From: Sphingomonadales bacterium
Lineage (GTDB): Bacteria; Pseudomonadota; Alphaproteobacteria; Sphingomonadales; Sphingomonadaceae
Direction of reading: 5' to 3'
NCBI GenBank assembly: GCA_028871475.1
Contig: JAGWMZ010000027.1
Span: 1 to 52,221, forward strand
Length of the DNA: 52,221 nucleotides
Shown here: piece by piece, positions 26,731 to 34,646 of the stretch
How positions within the stretch are numbered: position 1 is the stretch's first letter
Layout: every line of letters starts with the position of its first letter
The notes under the pieces: generated by a model
Database searches by the model: none
What the model was told of the DNA's origin: nothing
The model's input: only the letters and a program-made list of their open reading frames with translations
Position numbers and translations under genes: made by a program

Positions 26731-27660
26731 TCACAGCTTCGCGGTCAATTCGGGGACGGCAGTGAACAGATCGGCCACCAGCCCAAGATCGGCGACCTGA
26801 AAGATCGGGGCATCCTCATCCTTGTTGATGGCAATGATGGTCTTGCTGTCCTTCATCCCCGCCAGATGCTGGATGGCACCGGAAATGCCCACGGCAATAT
26901 AGACCTCTGGGGCGACGATCTTGCCGGTCTGGCCGACCTGATAATCATTGGGCACATAACCGGCATCGACCGCCGCACGGCTCGCGCCGACGCCGGCGGC
27001 CAACCTGTCGGCCAGCGGCATGATGACCGCCGCGAAAGTCTCTGCATTCTTGAGCGCGCGGCCGCCCGAGACGACAACCCTGGCACTGGTCAACTCGGGG
27101 CGCTCGCTCCTGGCGATCTGCGCGCCGATGAAGGAGGACAAGCCCTGGTCGCCAAGGCCCGAAACAGATTCAACCGTGGCATGACCGCCCGAGGCGGCAG
27201 CCTTGGCGAAAGCAGTGGTCCGCACGGTCAGCACCAGTTTGGCATCACCGCTCTCCACCGTGGCAATGAGGTTGCCCGCATAGATCGGTCGAGTGAAACG
27301 CTTTTCTCCCTCCACCGAGAGAATGTCCGAAACCTGCATCACATCCAGCAATGCTGCGACACGCGGCGCGATATTCTTGCCCCCGGTGGTGGCAGGCGCA
27401 ACAAAAGCGTCAAAACGCTCCATCAACCCGGCCACCAGCGGCGCGATATTTTCCGCCAGCCCATGCGCATAGGCCGCATCATCAGCCAGCAGTACGCGCG
27501 AAACGCCCACGATGCTGGCGGTCGCGGCGGCAACCTGGCCGCAACCCTGCCCCGCCACCAGCGCCACCACCTCGCCCATCTGCGCGGCAGCCGTCACCGC
27601 AGCCAGCGTGGCGTCCTTGAGAACGGAATTGTCGTGTTCGACCCAGACCAGACTCGTCAT
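26731..27660 (-). CDS. etfA: Electron transfer flavoprotein alpha subunit
   Basis: 309 residues. N-terminal adenine-nucleotide alpha-hydrolase-like domain from MTSLVWVEHDNS. The C-terminal FAD domain has VVSGGRALKNAE, YVPNDYQVGQTGKIVAPEVYIAVGISGAIQH-type sequence and IIAINKDEDAPIF. With etfB it forms the soluble FAD heterodimer that accepts electrons from acyl-CoA dehydrogenases. The ATG at 27660 is one base beyond the etfB stop, so the two are translationally coupled; upstream codons in the frame lie inside etfB. Confidence 0.93.
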   Translation of the reverse strand: MTSLVWVEHDNSVLKDATLAAVTAAAQMGEVVALVAGQGCGQVAAATASIVGVSRVLLADDAAYAHGLAENIAPLVAGLMERFDAFVAPATTGGKNIAPRVAALLDVMQVSDILSVEGEKRFTRPIYAGNLIATVESGDAKLVLTVRTTAFAKAAASGGHATVESVSGLGDQGLSSFIGAQIARSERPELTSARVVVSGGRALKNAETFAAVIMPLADRLAAGVGASRAAVDAGYVPNDYQVGQTGKIVAPEVYIAVGISGAIQHLAGMKDSKTIIAINKDEDAPIFQVADLGLVADLFTAVPELTAKL

Positions 27661-27661
27661 C

Positions 27662-28408
27662 TCATGCAACTCCCATATCCTTGAGCCTGGCCACCAGCGC
27701 ATCGACATCAGCCAGTTTGATCCCACCACCACGCGCGGGCGGTTCGGCCACCTTGAGCGTGACAAGGCGCGGGGCGATGTCGACGCCCAGATCGGCCGCC
27801 GTCTTTGTCACCAAAGGCTTGGACCTGGCCTTCATGATGTTGGGCAGGCTGGCATAGCGCGGCTCATTGAGGCGCAGATCGACGGTGACGATCGCCGGCA
27901 ACGCCAGCTTCACCGTCTCAAGCCCGCCATCGATCTCGCGCGTCACCAGAACAGCATCGCCCTCGACCTTAACGAGCGAGGCAAAGGTGCCCTGGGGCCG
28001 GCCCATCAGCGCGGCGAGCATCTGGCCCGTCTGGTTGCAATCGTCATCAATCGCCTGCTTGCCCAGGATAACCAGCCCCGGCTGCTCCTCATCGGCCAGA
28101 ACCTTGAGAATTTTGGCGACGGCAAGCGGTTCAACAGCTTCCTCACTCTGGATCAGGATCGCCCGATCGGCTCCCATGGCCAGGGCTGTCCGCAAGGTTT
28201 CACCCGCCTTGACCGGGCCGACCGAGACGGCAATCACCTCGCTGGCGATGCCCATTTCCTTCAGGCGGACCGCTTCCTCGATGGCGATTTCATCAAAGGG
28301 ATTGATGCTTATCTTGACATTGGAGATGTCCACGCCCGAGCCGTCGGGCTTCACGCGCGGTCTGGCGTTATAATCGATGACCCTTTTGACGGGGACGAGA
28401 ATCTTCAT
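27662..28408 (-). CDS. etfB: Electron transfer flavoprotein beta subunit
   Basis: 248 residues, MKILVPVKRVIDYNARPRVK start typical of EtfB. NPFDEIAIEEAVRLKE and the conserved ETFB signature region with GRPQGTFAS follow. First gene of the etfB-etfA-ETF-QO operon. It diverges from the GntR regulator, with a perfect-looking operator in the shared 141-bp promoter region, so it is probably repressed by that regulator until an acyl-CoA inducer appears. Confidence 0.93.
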   Translation of the reverse strand: MKILVPVKRVIDYNARPRVKPDGSGVDISNVKISINPFDEIAIEEAVRLKEMGIASEVIAVSVGPVKAGETLRTALAMGADRAILIQSEEAVEPLAVAKILKVLADEEQPGLVILGKQAIDDDCNQTGQMLAALMGRPQGTFASLVKVEGDAVLVTREIDGGLETVKLALPAIVTVDLRLNEPRYASLPNIMKARSKPLVTKTAADLGVDIAPRLVTLKVAEPPARGGGIKLADVDALVARLKDMGVA

Positions 28409-28438
28409 GGCAGGCGTCCTCTGATCATATCAATGTTT

Positions 28439-28453
28439 AATGGTCCTACCATT
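28439..28453. promoter_or_regulatory. GntR/FadR-type operator between etfB and gntR
   Basis: AATGGTCCTACCATT, palindromic except at one position. Identical to the site at 31828-31842. Located 31 bp before etfB and 97 bp before the GntR gene, a position suited to repressing both. Confidence 0.75.
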
Positions 28454-28549
28454 ATAAATGATTGCGGAGGTGTCAAGTCACCACGGTCAGGCCATTGCTC
28501 CTTTGCGCGCAGGCGCTATAGATGCCCCTCCATTCAAGAGGTGGCCGCC

Positions 28550-29290
28550 ATGCCCAGTTCTCCTGCACTCAAGCCCAGCTTCGCGCCGATCAAGACCCAG
28601 CGCACCTTCGAGGCGGTATGCGAGCAGATCCGCGCGCAACTGGCCGCAGGGACGCTGAAAACCGGCGATAAACTTCCGGCTGAACGCGAGTTGGCGCTGG
28701 AATTCCAGGTCAGCCGCAGCGCCCTGCGCGAGGCGCTGCGTACGCTGGAAATGGCGGGCATCATCCGCAACACCAAGGGCGCGAAGGGCGGCTCCTTCAT
28801 TCAGGCCGCAGAACCCGATCGCATCGTCCAGGCAATGCATGACTATGTCCATCTCGGCAATGTCTCGCTCGAGGAACTGACAGAAGCACGCCTCGCCACG
28901 CTGGACATCATCGTGCGTCTCGCCTGTGAAAGAGCGAGTGAAGCGGATCTGGCCGAACTCGAAGCCATCGCCGAGCGGACAAAGCAGGAAACCAGCGTCG
29001 AGGCGCGCTATGAATGCGCCGCGCAGTGGTATGAGGTGTTGGCCCGCGCCACGAAGAACCGCATCTACGGGATCTTCGTGAACTCGTTATCGTCTATCCT
29101 CCACGACTTCGTGCAAGGGCCCGACTATGAAACCTTGCAAGAGACGCTGATCGATTCGCGCCTGCGTCTGATCCGCCATTTACGCAAACGCGATGCCGAT
29201 GCCGCCGCGCAGGAAATGCGCAAGCATCTCGAGCGCATCCACCGTCATGTTCGCAAGACCATGAAAGCGCGCGCGCCGCGCCAGGCCTGA
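28550..29290 (+). CDS. FadR-subfamily GntR regulator
   Basis: 246 residues. N-terminal winged HTH (KTGDKLPAERELALEFQVSRSALREALRTLEMAGII at about 45-80) and an all-helical FCD effector domain (about 100-235) with ARLATLDIIVRLACERAS. FadR-subfamily proteins bind TGGTC-N-GACCA-like palindromes and release DNA on binding a carboxylate or acyl-CoA. Six sites of this pattern are in the window, one in front of this gene itself, so I infer it is the local pathway repressor with autoregulation. The ATG at 28550 has AGAGGTGG upstream. Confidence 0.88.
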   Translation: MPSSPALKPSFAPIKTQRTFEAVCEQIRAQLAAGTLKTGDKLPAERELALEFQVSRSALREALRTLEMAGIIRNTKGAKGGSFIQAAEPDRIVQAMHDYVHLGNVSLEELTEARLATLDIIVRLACERASEADLAELEAIAERTKQETSVEARYECAAQWYEVLARATKNRIYGIFVNSLSSILHDFVQGPDYETLQETLIDSRLRLIRHLRKRDADAAAQEMRKHLERIHRHVRKTMKARAPRQA

Positions 29291-29371
29291 TCGGCCTCTC
29301 AAACCCGCCGCCAAGCGTGTACCGGATTGGCCATCGGCCATGTGCGGTTGACGTTACTGCGCCCTCCTGTC

Positions 29372-29386
29372 ATAGGTCTGACCATT
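29372..29386. promoter_or_regulatory. GntR/FadR-type operator upstream of the CoA transferase
   Basis: ATAGGTCTGACCATT: right arm GACCATT is perfect. Lies 26 bp before the CoA transferase start. Confidence 0.65.
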
Positions 29387-29412
29387 ATACTTTTAATCAT
29401 AAGGGAGAGCCC

Positions 29413-30603
29413 ATGACCAACCCTGCCCCTGATCCGGCGGGCGACGCTCTGGCTGGCGTGCGGGTGCTTGATTTCACCAGCGTGATGGCCGGCCCCCACG
29501 CCTCGCGCATGCTGGCCGACCTTGGCGCGCAGGTCGTCAAGATCGAGTCGCTCGAGGGCGATCAGGTCCGTGCCCGCCCGCCCTTGCGTGATGGCCACAG
29601 CGCCTATTTCGGCCACCTTAACGCGGGAAAACAATCGCTCGCCTGCAACCTCAAGGCGCCGGCGATCCGCGATCTCATCCATCAGCTCGTGCCTCGCTTC
29701 GATATCGTTATCGAGAACTTCCGACCGGGTGTCATGGCGCGCTTCGGGCTTGACCACGCCACGCTGTGCGCGCTCAATCCCCGGCTGATCTATTGTTCGA
29801 TCTCGGGCTATGGCCAGAACGGGCCCAAGGCGCACCATCCCGCCTATGCCCCCGTGATCCATGCGGCCAGCGGGTTCGACATGGTCAATCTGCACTATCA
29901 GGACGATGCGACGCGCCCGGCCACCAGCGGTATCTTCATTGCCGATGTGCTGGGCGGCACCCATGCCTTTGGCGCCATTCAGGCCGCGCTCTATCAGCGC
30001 GAGAAAACCGGTCTTGGCCAATACATCGATGTGTCCATGCTGGAAGCGATGGTGGGCATGCTGGTTTACGAAACACAGGCTGCGCAATTCCCCGGCGATC
30101 CGCGCCGCCCGCTCTACAAGCCGTTGCGCACGCAGGACGGCTTCATCATGGTCGCCCCCACCAGCCCGCGCAATTTCGAGCAATTGACCGAAGCGGTCGG
30201 CCATCCCGAATGGCAGCAAGACCCGCGCTTTCTCACCAATGCCGACCGCAATGCCCATTGGGCGGCGCTGCTCGATCTGGTCGAAACCTGGACATGTCAT
30301 CTGCCGGGCGCGCAGGCCGAGGCGATCCTTTCGCACCACGGCGTGCCTTGCGCCTTGTACCGCGATGTGGCCGAAGTGCTCGACGATCCCCAACTGGCCG
30401 CGCGCGGGGCATTGGCCGAAATCGACGATGGCGCGGGCCCCTATCGCGTCGCCAATCCGCCCTTCCGCATGAGCCGATCGCGCACCAGCGCAAGCAATCA
30501 TGTGTCACAACTGGGCGCCGATACCGCGGCGATCCTGACAGGGGAACTGGGCCTTTCTGCCCAGGCATTGGCGGCCTTGCGCGCCGAAGGTGACCTGTTG
30601 TGA
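29413..30603 (+). CDS. Class III (CaiB/BaiF) CoA transferase
   Basis: 396 residues of family III CoA transferases, which move CoA from a donor thioester to a carboxylic acid without ATP. VRVLDFTSVMAGPHASRMLADLGAQVVKIE-type N-terminus, NFRPGVMARFGLD and SGYGQNGP are family landmarks. The catalytic Asp is in FIADVLGG. The start at 29413 has AAGGGAGAG. It is convergent with the acyl-CoA dehydrogenase gene, whose substrate it may make by activating the acid from the P450/ADH/ALDH steps. Closest activity unknown. Confidence 0.88.
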   Translation: MTNPAPDPAGDALAGVRVLDFTSVMAGPHASRMLADLGAQVVKIESLEGDQVRARPPLRDGHSAYFGHLNAGKQSLACNLKAPAIRDLIHQLVPRFDIVIENFRPGVMARFGLDHATLCALNPRLIYCSISGYGQNGPKAHHPAYAPVIHAASGFDMVNLHYQDDATRPATSGIFIADVLGGTHAFGAIQAALYQREKTGLGQYIDVSMLEAMVGMLVYETQAAQFPGDPRRPLYKPLRTQDGFIMVAPTSPRNFEQLTEAVGHPEWQQDPRFLTNADRNAHWAALLDLVETWTCHLPGAQAEAILSHHGVPCALYRDVAEVLDDPQLAARGALAEIDDGAGPYRVANPPFRMSRSRTSASNHVSQLGADTAAILTGELGLSAQALAALRAEGDLL

Positions 30604-30608
30604 GGCAA

Positions 30609-30634
30609 AGGCCGGGGCCTGAACGCCCCGGCCT
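30609..30634. terminator. Bidirectional terminator between CoA transferase and acyl-CoA dehydrogenase
   Basis: Perfect 10-bp stem AGGCCGGGGC / GCCCCGGCCT with a 6-nt loop, located between two convergent genes 36 bp apart. Confidence 0.7.
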
Positions 30635-30639
30635 CCCCC

Positions 30640-31779
30640 TCAACGCAGCAATTCGCGCGCGATGGTATTACGCTGGATTTCCGAAGACCCTTCATAGATC
30701 CGGGTGATGCGGATGTCGCGATAGAGCCGCTCAATGGCGAACCCCTTGCAATAGCCCGATCCGCCGAAGATCTGCAAAGCGGTGTCGACTGTTCGGCTGC
30801 CCGCCTCTGTGGCAAAGAGCTTGGCCATCGAAGCCAGTTCGCGCTTCTTTTCACCCTGATCATAACGCCAGGCCGCGTCGAGCAGGATCAGCCGCGCCGC
30901 GCGCATGTCGGTGGCCATGGTGGCGATGTAATGACGGATCGCCTGAAAGTCCGAGATGACACCGCCAAAGGCCGGGCGCACCTTGGATTCCTCGATCGCC
31001 AGTTCCAGAGCATATTCGCCCATCCCAACCGCCGTGGCGCCAACATTCATGCGCCCCTCGTTGAGCCCTTCAAGCGCATAGTGAAAACCACGGCCGATCT
31101 CGCCGATCACCGCATCCTCGGGCAATTGGCAATTGTCAAAGGCCAACTCATAGACACCTGGCGAGGCCGTGCCCATGAGCTCGATCGTCCCAGTCACCGA
31201 ATAGCCCGGCGTGTCAGCAGGCATGAGGAAGGCCGTGATGCCCCCGCGTGATCCCGCCGCCTTGTCGGTATAGGCATAGACGATCACGTATTTGGCGTTC
31301 TTGCCGTTGGAAATATAAGTCTTGCTGCCATTGATCAGCCAGCCATCGGCATTGCGCGTCGCGGTGGTTCGCATCGAACCGGGGTCGGACCCTGAATTGG
31401 GCTCGGTCAGGGCAAAGGCGATGCCGATCTCCCCGCTCGCCATACCGGGCAACAATCGTGCCTTCTGCGCCTCGCTCCCATGGTGGATGATGTTCTTGGC
31501 GCCCGGCCCCATCAGCGGGCGCAGCTCGGTCCAGAACTGGGGGGGAAGGCGCGCCAGCTCGATCTGCACCACCGCCTGCGCCAAGGCGCCCAGGCCCAGG
31601 CCGCCATACGCCTCGGGCAGAGCCATGGCGAAATAGCCGTTGTCCACCAGCGTTTGGCGCACGATGGGATCGATCTTGCCGGTCTCGTGGAACGCACGTT
31701 CATGAACAAGCAGTGCATTGACGATCTGGCGCGTGACCTCGCGAAATTCGGCCACGTCCTGGGGTAGTTCGAAATCCAT
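30640..31779 (-). CDS. Acyl-CoA dehydrogenase
   Basis: 379 residues, FAD-dependent, introducing an alpha-beta double bond into an acyl-CoA. ALTEPNSGSDPGSMRTTA and YISNGKNAKYVIVYA are the FAD/substrate segments. The C-terminal RIYEGSSEIQRN is the family signature with the ETF-facing region. The start at 31779 has AAGGAGG. Reoxidation would use the EtfAB and ETF-QO encoded at 25-28.4 kb. It diverges from the tandem-HTH LysR gene, with a perfect-looking GntR operator between them. Confidence 0.92.
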   Translation of the reverse strand: MDFELPQDVAEFREVTRQIVNALLVHERAFHETGKIDPIVRQTLVDNGYFAMALPEAYGGLGLGALAQAVVQIELARLPPQFWTELRPLMGPGAKNIIHHGSEAQKARLLPGMASGEIGIAFALTEPNSGSDPGSMRTTATRNADGWLINGSKTYISNGKNAKYVIVYAYTDKAAGSRGGITAFLMPADTPGYSVTGTIELMGTASPGVYELAFDNCQLPEDAVIGEIGRGFHYALEGLNEGRMNVGATAVGMGEYALELAIEESKVRPAFGGVISDFQAIRHYIATMATDMRAARLILLDAAWRYDQGEKKRELASMAKLFATEAGSRTVDTALQIFGGSGYCKGFAIERLYRDIRITRIYEGSSEIQRNTIARELLR

Positions 31780-31825
31780 ACGGCATCCTCCTTGGACAAT
31801 TTGGCGACACCGATGCGCCAATTAC

Positions 31826-31844
31826 TTAATGGTCCTACCATTAA
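31826..31844. promoter_or_regulatory. GntR/FadR-type operator, acyl-CoA dehydrogenase/LysR promoter
   Basis: The core AATGGTCCTACCATT (31828-31842) is identical to the site before etfB, and here the symmetry extends to TTAA...TTAA (19 bp). Located 47 bp before the acyl-CoA dehydrogenase and within or just before the LysR 5' end. Confidence 0.75.
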
Positions 31845-31909
31845 TAAAAATGCCAGTCCACGCCAAATTGAGCATTGGCGCAACCCACCGCTTTGCCTAC
31901 AAGCAACCC

Positions 31910-33136
31910 ATGGCGGCCGACCCCTTCGATCTTAACCTGCGCCATTTGCGCGCCTTGCTCTCAATTGCGGAGAAGGGCTCGATCACCGCCGCGGCCGAAA
32001 GCGTCAGCCTGTCGCAACCCGCGCTGACGCAGGGACTGGCCAAGCTGGAACGCCAGTTCGGCTACACCATGTTCGAGCGGCGATCGGGCGGGATGGTCCC
32101 CACCCCCATGGGCGCCATCGTTATCGAGCGAACCCGCGCCGCGCTCGAGCATCTCTCCCAGGCCGCCAAGGGCCTCTCGGCGGTGTTCCAATACCCCGAG
32201 CGGCTGATGACCATGACGCAGTTGCGCGCTTTCCTCGCTTTGGCCGAGGCAGGCGGTTTCGCCGCCGCCGCCCATGGCAGCGGCATGTCGCAAACTGCCG
32301 TCCACCGCGCGGTCAGCGATCTGGAGCATATGATCGGCGGGCAGGTGATCGAACGGCGCGGACGGGCGGTCTGGCTCAATTCGGCGGGACGGCGGCTGGC
32401 CCGGGGGAGCCGGCTGGCGGTGGCCGAGATCGCCGCGGCGATCGCCGATCTGGGCTTTGACAGTGGGGGTGAGCTGATCGCCTTTGGGGCCTTGCCGCTG
32501 GCGCGCCCCTATCTGGTGCCGACCGCCATGGCGCGTATGGCGCAAAGCCATCCGCGCGCCGGTTTCAAGGTGCTGGAGGGCAGCTGGCGCGAGCTGGTCG
32601 AGCCGCTGCGCGACGGTGAGATCGACATGATCGTGGGCGCTCTGCGCCCCTTCGACATTGCCGATCTTTACCAGATGCCGCTGTATGAGGACCGGCTGGT
32701 CATCGCGGCAGGCAGCCAGCATCCGCTGGTCGGCGTTGAACACCCCTCGCTGGAACAATTGGCCGCCTATCCCTGGATTGTGGCACCCGCCAACTCACCG
32801 CTGCGCGAGCAATGGGAGCGCCTGTTCGATGGCGCCTCCCTGCCCGAAACGCCGATCGATTGCGGTTCGGTGATGATCATCGGGCGACTGCTCACCGAGG
32901 GCAATTTCCTCACCCTGCTTTCGCCCGATCAAGTCGCCTTACAGATCCGCAGCGGGCTCTTGGCACAAATCGGCGCGCCGCTGGACCACAGCCGCCGCCT
33001 GGTCGGGATCACCACGCGACGCAGCTGGCGCCCGACGGCCACCCAGCGACAATTCCTCGACGGGCTGGAACGCGCCGCCGCCGACATGCGCGCGGAAGGA
33101 ACCCAACCCGAGCTGCGCAGCAAGGGCTGGGTCTAG
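31910..33136 (+). CDS. LysR-type regulator with two HTH domains
   Basis: About 408 residues, some 100 longer than a usual LysR. There are two LysR-like winged HTH units: the first at about 9-70 (LRALLSIAEKGSITAAAESV, then LSQPALTQGLAKLE), the second at about 100-165 (LRAFLALAEAGGFAAAAHGS, then MSQTAVHRAVSDLE). One effector-binding domain follows (about 185-395). Both HTH units keep the alanine-rich helix and S-Q-x-A/T turn, so both may bind DNA. ATG at 31910 is placed just before the first HTH; ATG at 31850 would add 20 residues. Neither has a clear ribosome site. It is divergent from acyl-CoA dehydrogenase and is a candidate activator in the island. Confidence 0.85.
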   Translation: MAADPFDLNLRHLRALLSIAEKGSITAAAESVSLSQPALTQGLAKLERQFGYTMFERRSGGMVPTPMGAIVIERTRAALEHLSQAAKGLSAVFQYPERLMTMTQLRAFLALAEAGGFAAAAHGSGMSQTAVHRAVSDLEHMIGGQVIERRGRAVWLNSAGRRLARGSRLAVAEIAAAIADLGFDSGGELIAFGALPLARPYLVPTAMARMAQSHPRAGFKVLEGSWRELVEPLRDGEIDMIVGALRPFDIADLYQMPLYEDRLVIAAGSQHPLVGVEHPSLEQLAAYPWIVAPANSPLREQWERLFDGASLPETPIDCGSVMIIGRLLTEGNFLTLLSPDQVALQIRSGLLAQIGAPLDHSRRLVGITTRRSWRPTATQRQFLDGLERAAADMRAEGTQPELRSKGWV

Positions 33137-33139
33137 CGG

Positions 33140-34621
33140 TCAGTCGAGGTTGATCCACACCGCCTTGGTTTCCAGATAATCCTCAATGTGATGCGGGCCG
33201 GACTCGCGACCGAAACCGCTCAGCTTGTAGCCGCCGAAAGGCACGCCAGGATCAAGCATCTGGTAGCAATTGATCCAGACGGAACCCGCCTGAATGCCCC
33301 GCGCCATGCGATGCGCCCTGCCCAGATCGCGCGTCCACACCCCGCTGCCCAGGCCAAAGGGCGTGGCGTTGGCGCGGGTCAGCACCTCTTCCTCGCTATC
33401 AAAAGCAAAAGCGCTGAGCACCGGGCCAAAGATTTCCTCGCGCGCGATGGTCATCTCGTCGGCAACGCCGGTGAAGATAGTAGGCTCGATGAAATAGCCC
33501 TGCTCCATGCCGGCCACGCGCCCACCGCCGACCAGCACCCGAGCGCCCTCCTCTCCGGCGCCCGCGATAAAGCCGAGGATTTTCTCCATCTGGGGCGCGG
33601 AAACCACCGGGCCGATCTGAGTGGCAGGATCGAGTGGATCACCTACGCGGATGGTGCGAGTGTAATCGGCCAGTCGCGCCATGAATTCATCGTGGATGGG
33701 GCGCTGGACAAAAAGCCTCGTGCCCGCGCTGCAGATCTGACCGGCATTGGCAAAGACCGCCATGGCAGCGGCAGGTACGGCCTTGTCAAGATCAGCGTCG
33801 GCAAAGACGACGTTAGGTGACTTGCCGCCCAGTTCCACGCTCACCCGCTTCATCGTCGAGGCTGCGGCGTGGAGGATCTTTTCTCCGACCCCGGTCGAGC
33901 CGGTAAACGCGATCTTGTCGATGCCGGGATGAGCGGACAGCGCTGCACCCACGTCACCCATGCCCGTCAGCACATTGACGACACCCTCGGGCACCCCGGC
34001 ATCAAGGCACAATTCGCCAAAGCGCAGCGCTGAAAGGGGTGTCTGTTCGGCAGGCTTCATCACCATGGTGCAGCCGCTGGCCAGCACGGGCGCGGCCTTC
34101 CACACTGACATACCGATGGGACCGTTCCATGGGTTGATCGCGGCGACCACGCCAATCGGCTCCTTGAGCGTATGGGAGAGCAGATCGCCAGGCGCCGAAT
34201 TGGGCAGCGTATCGCCCGCAATCAGCGTCGCCTGCCCGGCGTAATAACGCAGCAAGGCCCCGGCGCGCACCTTGCCCAGCATGGTGCGCGACAAAGGCGC
34301 GCCCAGGTCCAGCGTGTCGAGCATCGCCAACTCGTCGTAATGCGCCTCCACCAGATCGGCCAGGCGCAGCATGATGCGCTGGCGCTCGGCGGGCTTCATC
34401 CGCCGCCATGGCCCTTCAAAGGCCGCGCGCGCCGAGGTCACTGCACGCTCAACATCCTCAATGCCGCCTTTTGCCACGCAAGCCAGCAACTCACCGTTTG
34501 CCGGATTGCGCGTCTCGAACCGCTCGCCCGAGGCGGAGGGCACGCGGCTCCCACCGATCAGCATGTTCTGATCAGGCGAGGTAAGCATGGCGGGGCGATT
34601 GCGCGTCAGGGTCATCTCCAT
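33140..34621 (-). CDS. Aldehyde dehydrogenase (second in the island)
   Basis: 493 residues of the ALDH superfamily. INPWNGPIGMSVWKAAP, FTGSTGVGEKI, catalytic Glu in VELGGKSPN and catalytic Cys in FANAGQICSAGTR are present. The start at 34621 (MEMTLTRN) is chosen because AAGGAAAG lies upstream. It follows the GMC oxidoreductase gene by 25 bp on the same strand, so they probably form an operon in which the GMC enzyme makes the aldehyde. Differs clearly from the ALDH at 19995-21500. Confidence 0.88.
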   Translation of the reverse strand: MEMTLTRNRPAMLTSPDQNMLIGGSRVPSASGERFETRNPANGELLACVAKGGIEDVERAVTSARAAFEGPWRRMKPAERQRIMLRLADLVEAHYDELAMLDTLDLGAPLSRTMLGKVRAGALLRYYAGQATLIAGDTLPNSAPGDLLSHTLKEPIGVVAAINPWNGPIGMSVWKAAPVLASGCTMVMKPAEQTPLSALRFGELCLDAGVPEGVVNVLTGMGDVGAALSAHPGIDKIAFTGSTGVGEKILHAAASTMKRVSVELGGKSPNVVFADADLDKAVPAAAMAVFANAGQICSAGTRLFVQRPIHDEFMARLADYTRTIRVGDPLDPATQIGPVVSAPQMEKILGFIAGAGEEGARVLVGGGRVAGMEQGYFIEPTIFTGVADEMTIAREEIFGPVLSAFAFDSEEEVLTRANATPFGLGSGVWTRDLGRAHRMARGIQAGSVWINCYQMLDPGVPFGGYKLSGFGRESGPHHIEDYLETKAVWINLD

Positions 34622-34646
34622 GGGGGCTTTCCTTGTGTCTTGCGGT

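Noticed and set aside
29861..30593. Alternative plus-strand frames inside the CoA transferase gene
   Set aside because: Arg/Ser/Pro-rich shadows of a well-conserved CoA transferase frame.
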